A stretch of DNA of 64,000 nt from Ocypus olens (lineage: Eukaryota > Arthropoda > Insecta > Coleoptera > Staphylinidae), in the NCBI GenBank assembly GCA_910593695.2, contig OU343057.1:62001-126000 (forward strand). Direction: 5' to 3'. Below, piece by piece: positions 38,001-51,500 of the stretch. The translations under genes were made by a program, and so were the position numbers. Within the stretch, counting starts at the first letter, position 1; each line of letters opens with the position of its first letter. The notes beneath the pieces were generated by a model. That model made no database searches. It was not told the DNA's origin and was given only the letters and a program-made list of their open reading frames with translations.

Positions 38001-40050
38001 ACCAGTGGTTTCTTCAGAAAATCATTTTTAGTGCAATTTTTGTTAAAAAGTAAGAAGGGGGGACCCTTGGATAAAATTTCGGGTTTTTGTCAAAAATTAA
38101 AAATCCCCAATTTTAATCAAATCTGACTAATTGACACACGAGGAACACAGATCTTCAATCCGCGTTCAAATTGGATTCTTCGTTCGGCCGCTACAGCCGT
38201 TCAAAGTGTGAAAAAATCGACTTTTTTCAAAAAATTTCATGGTGACTGGCTAACTTTTTTGCAATTTTCTCTGGATGAAATTTTTTAACGGCAATCGTTT
38301 TATCTCGTTCTTCTGATGAAAAAAAAGGTAAAACACAAGCGTCTACGATGATTATTAAGAAAGTTGATTTTTTCGATTTTTTCCATTTTCGAGTTTTTTT
38401 GCTGACGCGTCACGGCCTTAAAATTGACATTTGTTTCTGCGAAAAAACATTTTCTGAAGCGTCTTGAAGCGATCTTTCGAGTGACGTCAAGAAACTCCGG
38501 ATCCAACCAGTGGTTTCTTCAGGAAATCATTTTTAGTGCAATTTTTGTTGAAAAGTAAGAAGGGGGGACCCTTGGATAAAATTTCGGGTTTTTGTCAAAA
38601 ATTAAAAATCCCCAATTTTAATCAAATCTGACTAATTGACACACGAGGAACACAGATCTTCAATCCGCGTTCAAATTGGATTCTTCGTTCGGCCGCTACA
38701 GCCGTTCAAAGTGTGAAAAAATCGACTTTTTTCAAAAAATTTCACGGTGACTGGCTAACTTTTTTGCAATTTTCTCTGGATGAAATTTTTTAACGGCAAT
38801 CGTTTTATCTCGTTCTTCTGATGAAAAAAAGGTAAAACACAAGCGTCTACGATGATTATTAAGAAAGTTGATTTTTTCGATTTTTTCCATTTTCGAGTTT
38901 TTTTGCTGACGCGTCACGGCCTTAAAATTGACATTTGTGCCTGCGAAAGTACATTTTCTGAAGCGTCTTGAAGCGATCTTTCGAGTGACGTCAAGAAACT
39001 CCGGATCCAACCAGTGGTTTCTTCAGAAAATCATTTTTAGTGCAATTTTTGTTAAAAAGTAAGAAGGGGGGACCCTTGGATAAAATTTCGGGTTTTTGTC
39101 AAAAATTAAAAATCCCCAATTTTAATCAAATCTGACTAATTGACACACGAGGAACACAGATCTTCAATCCGCGTTCAAATTGGATTCTTTGTTCGGCCGC
39201 TACAGCCGTTCAAAGTGTGAAAAAATCGACTTTTTTCAAAAAATTTCATGGTGACTGGCTAACTTTTTTGCAATTTTCTCTAGATAAAAATTTTTTAACG
39301 GCAATCGTTTTATCTCGTTCTTCTGATGAAAAAAAAGGTAAAACACAAGCGTCTACGATGATTATTAAGAAAGTTGATTTTTTCGATTTTTTCCATTTTC
39401 GAGTTTTTTTGCTGACGCGTCACGGCCTTAAAATTGACATTTGTTCCTGCGAAAAAACATTTTCTGAAGCGTCTTGAAGCGATCTTTCGAGTGACGTCAA
39501 GAAACTCCGGATCCAACCAGTGGTTTCTTCAGAAAATCATTTTTAGTGCAATTTTTGTTAAAAAGTAAGAAGGGGGGACCCTTGGATAAAATTTCGGGTT
39601 TTTGTCAAAAATTAAAAATCCCCAATTTTAATCAAATCCGACTAACTGACACACGAGGAACACAGATCTTCAATCCGCGTTTAAATTGGATTCTTCGTTC
39701 GGCCGCTACAGCCGTTCAAAGTGTGAAAAAATCGACTTTTTTCAAAAAATTTCATGGTGACCGGCTAACTTTTTTGCAATTTTCTCTGGATGAAATTTTT
39801 TAACTGCAATCGTTTTATCTCGTTCTTCTGATGAAAAAAAAGGTATACTTCAATGGTCTACGATGATTATTAAGAAAGTTGATTTTTTCGATTTTTTCCA
39901 TTTTCGAGTTTTTTTGCTGACGCGTCACGGCCTTAAAATTGACATTTGTTCCTGCGAAAAAACATTTTCTGAAGCGTCTTGAAGCGATCTTTCGAGTGAC
40001 GTCAAGAAACTCCGGATCCAACCAGTGGTTTCTTCAGGAAATCATTTTTA
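35001..40050 (+). repeat. 2525-bp five-monomer higher-order repeat, two copies
   Basis: Landmarks recur at 2525 bp. The GACCGGC monomer from 35001 matches 37526. A TTTGTTTCTGCG variant near 35,907 recurs near 38,432. A seven-A tract near 36,299 matches 38,824. TCTCTAGATAAAAATT near 36,754 recurs near 39,279. A partial third copy lies at about 48,002-50,004 and shares GTTGAAAAGTAAG (49,006) with the second copy (38,547). It is therefore closest to that one, although more than 10 kb away. Confidence 0.85.
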
Positions 40051-43040
40051 GTGCAATTTTTGTTAAAAAGTAAGAAGGGGGGACCCTTGGATAAAATTTC
40101 GGGTTTTTGTCAAAAATTAAAAATCCCCAATTTTAATCAAATCCGACTAATTGACACTCGAGGAACACAGATCTTCAATCCGCGTTCAAATTGGATTCTT
40201 CGTTCGGCCGCTACAACCGTTCAAATTGTGAAAAAATCTACTTTTTTCAAAAAATTTCATGGTGACTGGCTAACTTTTTTGCAATTTTCTCTGGATGAAA
40301 TTCTTTAACGGCAATCGTTTTATCTCGTTCTTCTGATGAAAAAAAAGGTAAAACACAAGCGTCTACGATGATTATTAAGAAAGTTGATTTTTTCGATTTT
40401 TTCCATTTTCGAGTTTTTTTGCTGACGCGTCACGGCCTTAAAATTGACATTTGTAAAAAACATTTTAAAAAACATTTTCTGAAGCGTCTTGAAGCGATCT
40501 TTCGAGTGACGTCAAGAAACTCCAGATCCAACCAGTGGTTTCTTCAGGAAATCATTTTTAGTGCAATTTTTGTTAAAAAGTAAGAAGGGGGGACCCTTGG
40601 ATAAAATTTCGGGTTTTTGTCAAAAATTAAAAATCCCCAATTTTAATCAAATCCGACTAATTGACACTCGAGGAACACAGATCTTCAATCCGCGTTCAAA
40701 TTGGATTCTTCGTTCGGCCGCTACAACCGTTCAAATTGTGAAAAAATCGACTTTTTTCAAAAAATTTCATGGTGACTGGCTAACTTTTTTGCAATTTCTC
40801 TGGATGAAATTTTTTAACGGCAATCGTTTTATCTCGTTCTTCTGATGAAAAAAAAGGTAAAACACAAGCGTCTACGATGATTATTAAGAAAGTTGATTTT
40901 TTCGATTTTTTCCATTTTCGAGTTTTTTTGCTGACGCGTCACGGCCTTAAAATTGACATTTGTGCTGCGAAAGTACATTTTCGGAAGCGTCTTGAAGCGA
41001 TCTTTCGAGTGACGTCAAGAAACTCCGGATCCAACCAGTGGTTTCTTCAGGAAATCATTTTTAGTGCAATTTTTGTTAAAAAGTAAGAAGGGGGACCCTT
41101 GGATAAAATTTCGGGTTTTTGTCAAAAATTAAAAATCCCCAATTTTAATCAAATCGGACTAACTGACACACGAGGAACACAGATCTTCAATCCGCGTTCA
41201 AATTGGATTCATCGTTCGGCCGCTACAGCCGTTCAAAGTGTGAAAAAAACGACTTTTTTCAAAAAAATTCATGGTGACTGGCTAACTTTTTTGCAATTTT
41301 CTCTGGATGAAATTTTTTAACGGCAATCGTTTTATCTCGTTCTTCTGATGAAAAAAAAGGTAAAACACAAGCGTCTACGATGATTATTAAGAAAGTTGAT
41401 TTTTTCGATTTTTTCCATTTTCGAGTTTTTTTGCTGACGCGTCACGGCCTTAAAATTGACATTTGTTCCTGCGAAAAAACATTTTCTGAAGCGTCTTGAA
41501 GCGATCTTTCGAGTGACGTCAAGAAACTCCGGATCCAACCAGTGGTTTCTTCAGGAAATCATGTTTAGTGCAATTTTTGTTAAAAAGTAAGAAGGGGGGA
41601 CCCTTGGATAAAATTTCGGGTTTTGTCAAAAATTAAAAATCCCCAATTTTAATCAAATCCGACTAATTGACACACGAGGAACTCAGATCTTCAATCCGCG
41701 TTCAAATTGGATTCTTCGTTCGGCCGCTACAGCCGTTCAAAGTGTAAAAAAATCGACTTTTTTCAAAAAATTTCATGGTGACTGGCTAACTTTTTTGCAA
41801 TTTTCTCTGGATAAAATTTTTTAACGACAATCGTTTTATCTCGTTCTTCTGATGAAAAAAAAGGTAAAACACAAGCGTCTACGATGATTATTAAGAAAGT
41901 TGATTTTTTCGATTTTTTCCATTTTCGAGTTTTTTTGCTGACGCGTCACGGCCTTAAAATTGACATTTGTTCCTGCGAAAAAACATTTTCTGAAGCGTCT
42001 TGAAGCGATCTTTCGAGTGACGTCAAGAAACTCCGGATCCAACCAGTGGTTTCTTCAGGAAATCATTTTTAGTGCAATTTTTGTTAAAAAGTAAGAAGGG
42101 GGGACCCTTGGATAAAATTTTGGGTTTTTGTCAAAAATTAAAAATCCCCAATTTTAATCAAATCCGAGTAACTGACACACGAGGAACACAGATCTTCAAT
42201 CCGCGTTCAAATTGGATTCTTCGTTCGGCCGCTACAGCCGTTCAAAGTGTGAAAAAATCGACTTTTTTCAAAAAATTTCATGGTGACTGGCTAACTTTTT
42301 TGCAATTTTCTCTGGATGAAATTTTTTAACTGCAATCGTTTTATCTAGTTCTTCTGATGAAAAAAAAGGTATACTTCAATGGACTACGATGATTATTAAG
42401 AAAGTTGATTTTTTCGATTTTTTCCATTTTCGAGTTTTTTTGCTGACGCGTCACGGCCTTAAAATTGACATTTATTCCTGCGAAAAAACATTTTCTGAAG
42501 CGTCTTGAAGCGATCTTTCGAGTGACGTCAAGAAACTCCGGATCCAACCAGTGGTTTCTTCAGGAAATCATTTTTAGTGCAATTTTTGTTAAAAAGTAAG
42601 AAGGGGGGACCCTTGGATAAAATTTCGGGTTTTTGTCAAAAATTAAAAATCCCCAATTTTCATCAAATCCGACTAACTGACACACGAGGAACACAGATCT
42701 TCAATCCGCGTTCAAATTGGATTCTTCGTTCGGCCGCTACAGCCGTTCAAAGTGTGAAAAAAACGACTTTTTTCAAAACATTTCATGGTGACTGGCTAAC
42801 TTTTTTGCAATTTTCTCTGGATAAAATTTTTTAACGGCAATCGTTTTATCTCGTTCTTCTGATGAAAAAAAGGTAAAACACAAGCGTCTACGATGATTAT
42901 TAAGAAAGTTGATTTTTTCGATTTTTTCCATTTTCGAGTTTTTTTGCTGACGCGTCACGGCCTTAAAATTGACATTTGTTCCTGCGAAAAAACATTTTCT
43001 GAAGCGTCTTGAAGCGATCTTTCGAGTGACGTCAAGAAAC

Positions 43041-43060
43041 TCCGGAAACTCCCTTGGATA
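43041..43060 (+). other. 63-bp net deletion in a 505-bp monomer (first of two copies)
   Basis: CTCCGG is followed directly by AAACTCCCTTGG. Sixty-eight bases, from the GGATCC site to the start of the G-run before CCCTTGG, are replaced by AAACT, which copies the preceding GAAACTCC. The identical scar lies at 46006-46025, 2965 bp away, so the event happened once and was then duplicated. Confidence 0.88.
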
Positions 43061-46000
43061 AAATTTCGGGTTTTTGTCAAAAATTAAAAATCCCCAATTT
43101 TAATCAAATCCGAGTAACTGATACACGAGGAACACAGATCTTCAATCCGCGTTCAAATTGGATTCTTCGTTCGGCCGCTACAGCCGTTCAAAGTGTGAAA
43201 AAATCGACTTTTTTCAAAAAATTTCATGGTGACTGGCTAACTTTTTTGCAATATTCTCTGGATAAAATTTTTTAACGGCAATCGTTTTATCTCGTTCTTC
43301 TGATGAAAAAAAAGGTAAAACACAAGCGTCTACGATGATTATTAAGAAAATTGATTTTTTCGATTTTTTCCATTTTCGAGTTTTTTTTGCCGACGCGTCA
43401 CGGCCTTAAAATTGACATTTGTTCCTGCGAAAAAACATTTTCTGAAGCGTCTTGAAGCGATCTTTCGAGTGACGTCAAGAAACTCCGGATCCAACCAGTG
43501 GTTTCTTCAGGAAATCATTTTTAGTGCAATTTTTGTTAAAAAGTAAGAAGGGGGGACCCTTGGATAAAATTTTGGGTTTTTGTCAAAAATTAAAAATCCC
43601 CAATTTTAATCAAATCCGAGTAACTGACTCACGAGGAACACAGATCTTCAATCCGCGTTCAAATTGGATTCTTCGTTCGGCCGCTACAGCCGTTCAAAGT
43701 GTGAAAAAATCGACTTTTTTCAAAAAATTTCATGGTGACTGGCTAACTTTTTTGCAATTTTCTCTGGATGAAATTTTTTAACTGCAATCGTATTATCTAG
43801 TTCTTCTGATGAAAAAAAAGGTATACTTCAATGGACTACGATGATTATTAAGAAAGTTGATTTTTTGGATTTTTTCCATTTTCGAGTTTTTTTTGCTGAC
43901 GCGTCACGGCCTTAAAATTGACATTTATTCCTGCGAAAAAACATTTTCTGAAGCGTCTTGAAGCGATCTTTCGAGTGACGTCAAGAAACTCCGGATCCAA
44001 CCAGTGGTTTCTTCAGGAAATCATTTTTAGTGCAATTTTTGTTAAAAAGTAAGAAGGGGGGACCCTTGGATAAAATTTCGGGTTTTTGTCAAAAATTAAA
44101 AATCCCCAATTTTAATCAAATAATCCGACTAACTGACACACGAGGAACACAGATCTTCAATCCGCGTTCAAATTGGATTCTTCGTTCGGCCGCTACAGCC
44201 GTTCAAAGTGTGAAAAAATCGACTTTTTTCAAAAAATTTCATGGTGACTGGCTAACTTTTTTGCAATTTTCTCTGGATAAAATTTTTTAACGGCAATCGT
44301 TTTATCTCGTTCTTCTGATGAAAAAAAAGGTAAAACACAAGCGTCTACGATGATTATTAAGAAAGTTGATTTTTTCGATTTTTTCCATTTTCGAGTTTTT
44401 TTGCTGACGCGTCACGGCCTTAAAATTGACATTTGTTCCTGCGAAAAAACATTTTCTGAAGCGTCTTGAAGCGATCTTTCGAGTGACGTCAAGAAACTCC
44501 GGATCCAACCAGTGGTTTCTTCAGGAAATCATTTTTAGTGCAATTTTTGTTAAAAAGTAAGAAGGGGGGACCCTTGGATAAAATTTCGGGTTTTTGTCAA
44601 AAATTAAAAATCCCCAATTTTAATCAAATCCGACTAATTGACACTCGAGGAACACAGATCTTCAATCCGCGTTCAAATTGGATTCTTCGTTCGGCCGCTA
44701 CAACCGTTCAAATTGTGAAAAAATCTACTTTTTTCAAAAAATTTCATGGTGACTGGCTAACTTTTTTGCAATTTTCTCTGGATGAAATTCTTTAACGGCA
44801 ATCGTTTTATCTCGTTCTTCTGATGAAAAAAAAGGTAAAACACAAGCGTCTACGATGATTATTAAGAAAGTTGATTTTTTCGATTTTTTCCATTTTCGAG
44901 TTTTTTTGCTGACGCGTCACGGCCTTAAAATTGACATTTGTAAAAAACATTTTCTGAAGCGTCTTGAAGCGATCTTTCGAGTGACGTCAAGAAACTCCGG
45001 ATCCAACCAGTGGTTTCTTCAGGAAATCATTTTTAGTGCAATTTTTGTTAAAAAGTAAGAAGGGGGGACCCTTGGATAAAATTTCGGGTTTTTGTCAAAA
45101 ATTAAAAATCCCCAATTTTAATCAAATCCGACTAATTGACACTCGAGGAACACAGATCTTCAATCCGCGTTCAAATTGGATTCTTCGTTCGGCCGCTACA
45201 ACCGTTCAAATTGTGAAAAAATCGACTTTTTTCAAAAAATTTCATGGTGACTGGCTAACTTTTTTGCAATTTTCTCTGGATGAAATTTTTTAACGGCAAT
45301 CGTTTTATCTCGTTCTTCTGATGAAAAAAAAGGTAAAACACAAGCGTCTACGATGATTATTAAGAAAGTTGATTTTTTCGATTTTTTCCATTTTCGAGTT
45401 TTTTTGCTGACGCGTCACGGCCTTAAAATTGACATTTGTGCCTGCGAAAGTACATTTTCGGAAGCGTCTTGAAGCGATCTTTCGAGTGACGTCAAGAAAC
45501 TCCGGATCCAACCAGTGGTTTCTTCAGGAAATCATTTTTAGTGCAATTTTTGTTAAAAAGTAAGAAGGGGGGACCCTTGGATAAAATTTCGGGTTTTTGT
45601 CAAAAATTAAAAATCCCCAATTTTAATCAAATCGGACTAACTGACACACGAGGAACACAGATCTTCAATCCGCGTTCAAATTGGATTCTTCGTTCGGCCG
45701 CTACAGCCGTTCAAAGTGTGAAAAAAACGACTTTTTTCAAAACATTTCATGGTGACTGGCTAACTTTTTTGCAATTTTCTCTGGATAAAATTTTTTAACG
45801 GCAATCGTTTTATCTCGTTCTTCTGATGAAAAAAAAGGTAAAACACAAGCGTCTACGATGATTATTAAGAAAGTTGATTTTTTCGATTTTTTCCATTTTC
45901 GAGTTTTTTTGCTGACGCGTCACGGCCTTAAAATTGACATTTGTTCCTGCGAAAAAACATTTTCTGAAGCGTCTTGAAGCGATCTTTCGAGTGACGTCAA

Positions 46001-46504
46001 GAAACTCCGGAAACTCCCTTGGATAAAATTTCGGGTTTTTGTCAAAAATTAAAAATCCCCAATTTTAATCAAATCCGAGTAACTGATACACGAGGAACAC
46101 AGATCTTCAATCCGCGTTCAAATTGGATTCTTCGTTCGGCCGCTACAGCCGTTCAAAGTGTGAAAAAATCGACTTTTTTCAAAAAATTTCATGGTGACTG
46201 GCTAACTTTTTTGCAATATTCTCTGGATAAAATTTTTTAACGGCAATCGTTTTATCTCGTTCTTCTGATGAAAAAAAAGGTAAATCACAAGCGTCTACGA
46301 TGATTATTAAGAAAGTTGATTTTTTCGATTTTTTCCATTTTCGAGTTTTTTTTGCTGACGCGTCACGGCCTTAAAATTGACATTTGTTCCTGCGAAAAAA
46401 CATTTTCTGAAGCGTCTTGAAGCGATCTTTCGAGTGACGTCAAGAAACTCCGGATCCAACCAGTGGTTTCTTCAGGAAATCATTTTTAGTGCAATTTTTG
46501 TTAA

Positions 46505-46536
46505 AAAGTAAGAAGGGATAAAATGGATAAAATTTT
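46505..46536 (+). other. Small templated replacement in a 505-bp monomer
   Basis: The usual GAAGGGGGGACCCTTGGATAAAAT is replaced by GAAGGGATAAAATGGATAAAAT. GGATAAAAT is now present twice in a row and the GACCC step is lost. I saw this form only once in the array. Confidence 0.8.
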
Positions 46537-48527
46537 GGGTTTTTGTCAAAAATTAAAAATCCCCAATTTTAATCAAATCCGAGTAACTGACACACGAGGA
46601 ACACAGATCTTCAATCCGCGTTCAAATTGGATTCTTCGTTCGGCCGCTACAGCCGTTCAAAGTGTGAAAAAATCGACTTTTTTCAAAAAATTTCATGGTG
46701 ACTGGCTAACTTTTTTGCAATTTTCTCTGGATGAAATTTTTTAACTGCAATGGTATTATCTAGTTCTTCTGATGAAAAAAAAGGTATACTTCAATGGACT
46801 ACGATGATTATTAAGAAAGTTGATTTTTTCGATTTTTTCCATTTTCGAGTTTTTTTGCTGACGCGTCACGGCCTTAAAATTGACATTTGTTCCTGCGAAA
46901 AAACATTTTCTGAAGCGTCTTGAAGCGATCTTTCGAGTGACGTCAAGAAACTCCGGATCCAACCAGTGGTTTCTTCAGGAAATCATTTTTAGTGCAATTT
47001 TTGTTAAAAAGTAAGAAGGGGGGACCCTTGGATAAAATTTCGGGTTTTTGTCAAAAATTAAAAATCCCCAATTTTAATCAAATCCGACTAACTGACACAC
47101 GAGGAACACAGATCTTCAATCCGCGTTCAAATTGGATTCTTCGTTCGGCCGCTACAGCCGTTCAAAGTGTGAAAAAATCGACTTTTTTCAAAACATTTCA
47201 TGGTGACTGGCTAACTTTTTTGCAATTTACTCTGGATGAAATTTTTTAACGGCAATCGTTTTATCTCGTTCTTCTGATGAAAAAAAAGGTAAAACACAAG
47301 CGTCTACGATGATTATTAAGAAAGTTGATTTTATCGATTTTTTCCATTTTCGAGTTTTTTTGCTGACGCGTCACGGCCTTAAAATTGACATTTATTCCTG
47401 CGAAAAAATATTTTCTGAAGCGTCTTGAAGCGATCTTTCGAGTGACGTCAAGAAACTCCGGATCCAACCAGTGGTTTCTTCAGGAAATCATTTTTAGTGC
47501 AATTTTTGTTAAAAAGTAAGAAGGGGGGACCCTTGGATAAAATTTCGGGTTTTTGTCAAAAATTAAAAATCCCCAATTTTAATCAAATCCGCCTAATTGA
47601 CACACGAGGAACACAGATCTTCAATCCGCGTTCAAATTGGATTCTTCGTTCGGCCGCTACAGCCGTTCAAAGTGTGAAAAAATCGACTTTTTTCAAAAAA
47701 TTTCATGGTGACTGGCTAACTTTTTTGCAATTTTCTCTGGATAAAATTTTTTAACGGCAATCGTTTTATCTCGTTCTTCTGATGAAAAAAAAGGTAAAAC
47801 ACAAGCGTCTACGATGATTATTAAGAAAGTTGATTTTTTCGATTTTTTCCATTTTCGAGTTTTTTTGCTGACGCGTCACGGCCTTAAAATTGACATTTGT
47901 GCCTGCGAAAGTACATTTTCCGAAGCGTCTTGAAGCGATCTTTCGAGTGACGTCAAGAAACTCCGGATCCAACCAGTGGTTTCTTCAGGAAATCATTTTT
48001 AGTGCAATTTTTGTTAAAAAGTAAGAAGGGGGGACCCTTGGATAAAATTTCGGGTTTTTGTCAAAAATTAAAAATCCCCAATTTTAATCAAATCCGACTA
48101 ACTGACACACGAGGAACACAGATCTTCAATCCGCGTTCAAATTGGATTCTTCGTTCGGCCGCTACAGCCGTTCAAAGTGTGAAAAAATCGACTTTTTTCA
48201 AAAAATTTCATGGTGACCGGCTAACTTTTTTGCAATTTTCTCTGGATGAAATTTTTTAACAGCAATCGTTTTATCTCGTTCTTCTGATGAAAAAAAAGGT
48301 ATACTTCAATGGTCTACGATGATTATTAAGAAAGTTGATTTTTTCGATTTTTTCCATTTTCGAGTTTTTTTGCTGACGCGTCACGGCCTTAAAATTGACA
48401 TTTGTGCCTGCGAAAGTACATTTTCTGAAGCGTCTTGAAGCGATCTTTCGATTGACGTCAAGAAACTCCGGATCCAACCAGTGGTTTCTTCAGAAAATCA
48501 TTTTTAGTGCAATTTTTGTTAAAAAGT

Positions 48528-48545
48528 AAGAAGGGGTTCGGGTTT
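48528..48545 (+). other. 17-bp deletion in a 505-bp monomer
   Basis: GAAGGGG runs directly into TTCGGGTTTTTG. The GGACCCTTGGATAAAAT part of the usual sequence is missing, which makes the step between GTGCAATTT landmarks 488 bp (48507 to 48995) rather than 505. I saw it in one copy only. Confidence 0.85.
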
Positions 48546-51500
48546 TTGTCAAAAATTAAAAATCCCCAATTTTAATCAAATCTGACTAATTGACACACGA
48601 GGAACACAGATCTTCAATCCGCGTTCAAATTGGATTCTTCGTTCGGCCGCTACAGCCGTTCAAAGTGTGAAAAAATCGACTTTTTTCAAAAAATTTCATG
48701 GTGACTGGCTAACTTTTTTGCAATTTTCTCTGGATGAAATTTTTTAACGGCAATCGTTTTATCTCGTTCTTCTGATGAAAAAAAAGGTAAAACACAAGCG
48801 TCTACGATGATTATTAAGAAAGTTGATTTTTTCGATTTTTTCCATTTTCGAGTTTTTTTGCTGACGCGTCACGGCCTTAAAATTGACATTTGTTTCTGCG
48901 AAAAAACATTTTCTGAAGCGTCTTGAAGCGATCTTTCGAGTGACGTCAAGAAACTCCGGATCCAACCAGTGGTTTCTTCAGGAAATCATTTTTAGTGCAA
49001 TTTTTGTTGAAAAGTAAGAAGGGGGGACCCTTGGATAAAATTTCGGGTTTTTGTCAAAAATTAAAAATCCCCAATTTTAATCAAATCTGACTAATTGACA
49101 CACGAGGAACACAGATCTTCAATCCGCGTTCAAATTGGATTCTTCGTTCGGCCGCTACAGCCGTTCAAAGTGTGAAAAAATCGACTTTTTTCAAAAAATT
49201 TCACGGTGACTGGCTAACTTTTTTGCAATTTTCTCTGGATGAAATTTTTTAACGGCAATCGTTTTATCTCGTTCTTCTGATGAAAAAAAAGGTAAAACAC
49301 AAGCGTCTACGATGATTATTAAGAAAGTTGATTTTTTCGATTTTTTCCATTTTCGAGTTTTTTTGCTGACGCGTCACGGCCTCAAAATTGACATTTGTGC
49401 CTGCGAAAGTACATTTTCTGAAGCGTCTTGAAGCGATCTTTCGAGTGACGTCAAGAAACTCCGGATCCAACCAGTGGTTTCTTCAGAAAATCATTTTTAG
49501 TGCAATTTTTGTTAAAAAGTAAGAAGGGGGGACCCTTGGATAAAATTTCGGGTTTTTGTCAAAAATTAAAAATCCCCAATTTTAATCAAATCTGACTAAT
49601 TGACACACGAGGAACACAGATCTTCAATCCGCGTTCAAATTGGATTCTTTGTTCGGCCGCTACAGCCGTTCAAACTGTGAAAAAATCGACTTTTTTCAAA
49701 AAATTTCATGGTGACTGGCTAACTTTTTTGCAATTTTCTCTGGATGAAATTTTTTAACGGCAATCGTTTTATCTCGTTCTTCTGATGAAAAAAAAGGTAA
49801 AACACAAGCGTCTACGATGATTATTAAGAAAGTTGATTTTTTCGATTTTTTCCATTTTCGAGTTTTTTTGCTGACGCGTCACGGCCTTAAAATTGACATT
49901 TGTTCCTGCGAAAAAACATTTTCTGAAGCGTCTTGAAGCGATCTTTCGAGTGACGTCAAGAAACTCCGGATCCAACCAGTGGTTTCTTCAGGAAATCATT
50001 TTTAGTGCAATTTTTGTTAAAAAGTAAGAAGGGGGGACCCTTGGATAAAATTTCGGGTTTTTGTCAAAAATTAAAAATCCCCAATTTTAATCAAATCCGA
50101 CTAACTGACACACGAGGAACACAGATCTTCAATCCGCGTTCAGATTGGATTCTTCGTTCGGCCGCTACAGCCGTTCAAAGTGTGAAAAAATCGACTTTTT
50201 TCAAAAAATTTCATGGTGACTGGCTAACTTTTTTGCAATTTTCTCTGGATGAAATTTTTTAACGGCAATCGTTTTATCTCGTTCTTCTGATGAAAAAAAA
50301 GGTAAAACACAAGCGTCTACGATGATTATTAAGAAAGTTGATTTTTTCGATTTTTTTCATTTTCGAGTTTTTTTGCTGACGCGTCACGGCCTTAAAATTG
50401 ACATTTGTTCCTGCGAAAAAACATTTTCTGAAGCGTCTTGAAGCGATCTTTGGAGTGACGTCAAGAAACTCCGGATCCAACCAGTGGTTTCTTCAGGAAA
50501 TCATTTTTTGTGCAATTTTTCTTAAAAAGTAAGAAGGGGGGACCCTTGGATAAAATTTCGGGTTTTTGTCAAAAATTAAAAATCCCCAATTTTAATTAAA
50601 TCCGACTAACTGACACACGAGGAACACAGATCTTCAATCCGCGTTCAAATTGGATTCTTCGTTCGGCCGCTACAACCGTTCAAATTGTGAAAAAATCGAC
50701 TTTTTTCAAAAAATTTCATGGTGACTGGCTAACTTTTTTGCAATTTTCTCTGGATGAAATTTTTTAACGGCAATCGTTTTATCTCGTTCTTCTGATGAAA
50801 AAAAAGGTAAAACACAAGCGTCTACGATGATTATTAAGAAAGTTGATTTTTTCGATTTTTTCCATTTTCGAGTTTTTTTGCTGACGCGTCACGGCCTTAA
50901 AATTGACATTAGTACCTGCGAAAGTACATTTTCTGAAGCGTCTTGAAGCGATCTTTCGAGTGACGTCAAGAAACTCCGGATCCAACCAGTGGTTTCGCCA
51001 AGAAATCATTTTTAGTGCAATTTTTGTTAAAAAGTAAGAAGGGGGGACCCTTGGATAAAATTTCGGGTTTTTGTCAAAAATTAAAAATCCCCAATTTTAA
51101 TCAAATCCGACTAATTGACACACGGGGAACACAGATCTTCAATCCGCGTTCAAATTGGATTCTTCGTTCGGCTGCTATAGCCGTTCAAAGTGTGAAAAAA
51201 TCGACTTTTTTCAAAAAATTTCTTGGTGACTGGCTAACTTTTTTGCAATTTTCTCTGGATGAAATTTTTTAAAGGCAATCGTTTTATCTCGTTCTTCTGA
51301 TGAAAAAAAAGGTATACTTCAATGGTCTACGATGATTATTAAGAAAGTTGATTTTTTCGATTTTTTCCATTTTCGAGTTTTTTTGCTGACGCGTCACGGC
51401 CTTCAAATTGACATTTCTTCCTGCGAAAAAACATTTTCTGAAGCGTCTTGAAGCGATCTTTGGAGTGACGTCAAGAAACTCCGGATCCAACCAGTGGTTT

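Larger units (their letters stand above)
40051..47496 (+). repeat. Mosaic higher-order region with shared indels
   Basis: Monomers with distinctive marks recur here in mosaic order. A TTCTTTAACGG monomer followed by TGTAAAAAACATTTT (TCCTGCG missing) occurs at 40,051-40,480 and again at 44,538-44,960, 4487 bp later. AAAAAAACGACTTTTTTCAAAACATTTC and a 63-bp net loss occur together at 42,757-43,056 and again at 45,721-46,024. TTTTGGGTTTTTG with GAGTAACTGA occurs near 42,118, 43,570 and 46,536. The monomer from 45,541 resembles 41,065 in its first half (AATCGGACTAAC) and 42,577 in its second, consistent with unequal exchange inside a monomer. Confidence 0.8.
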
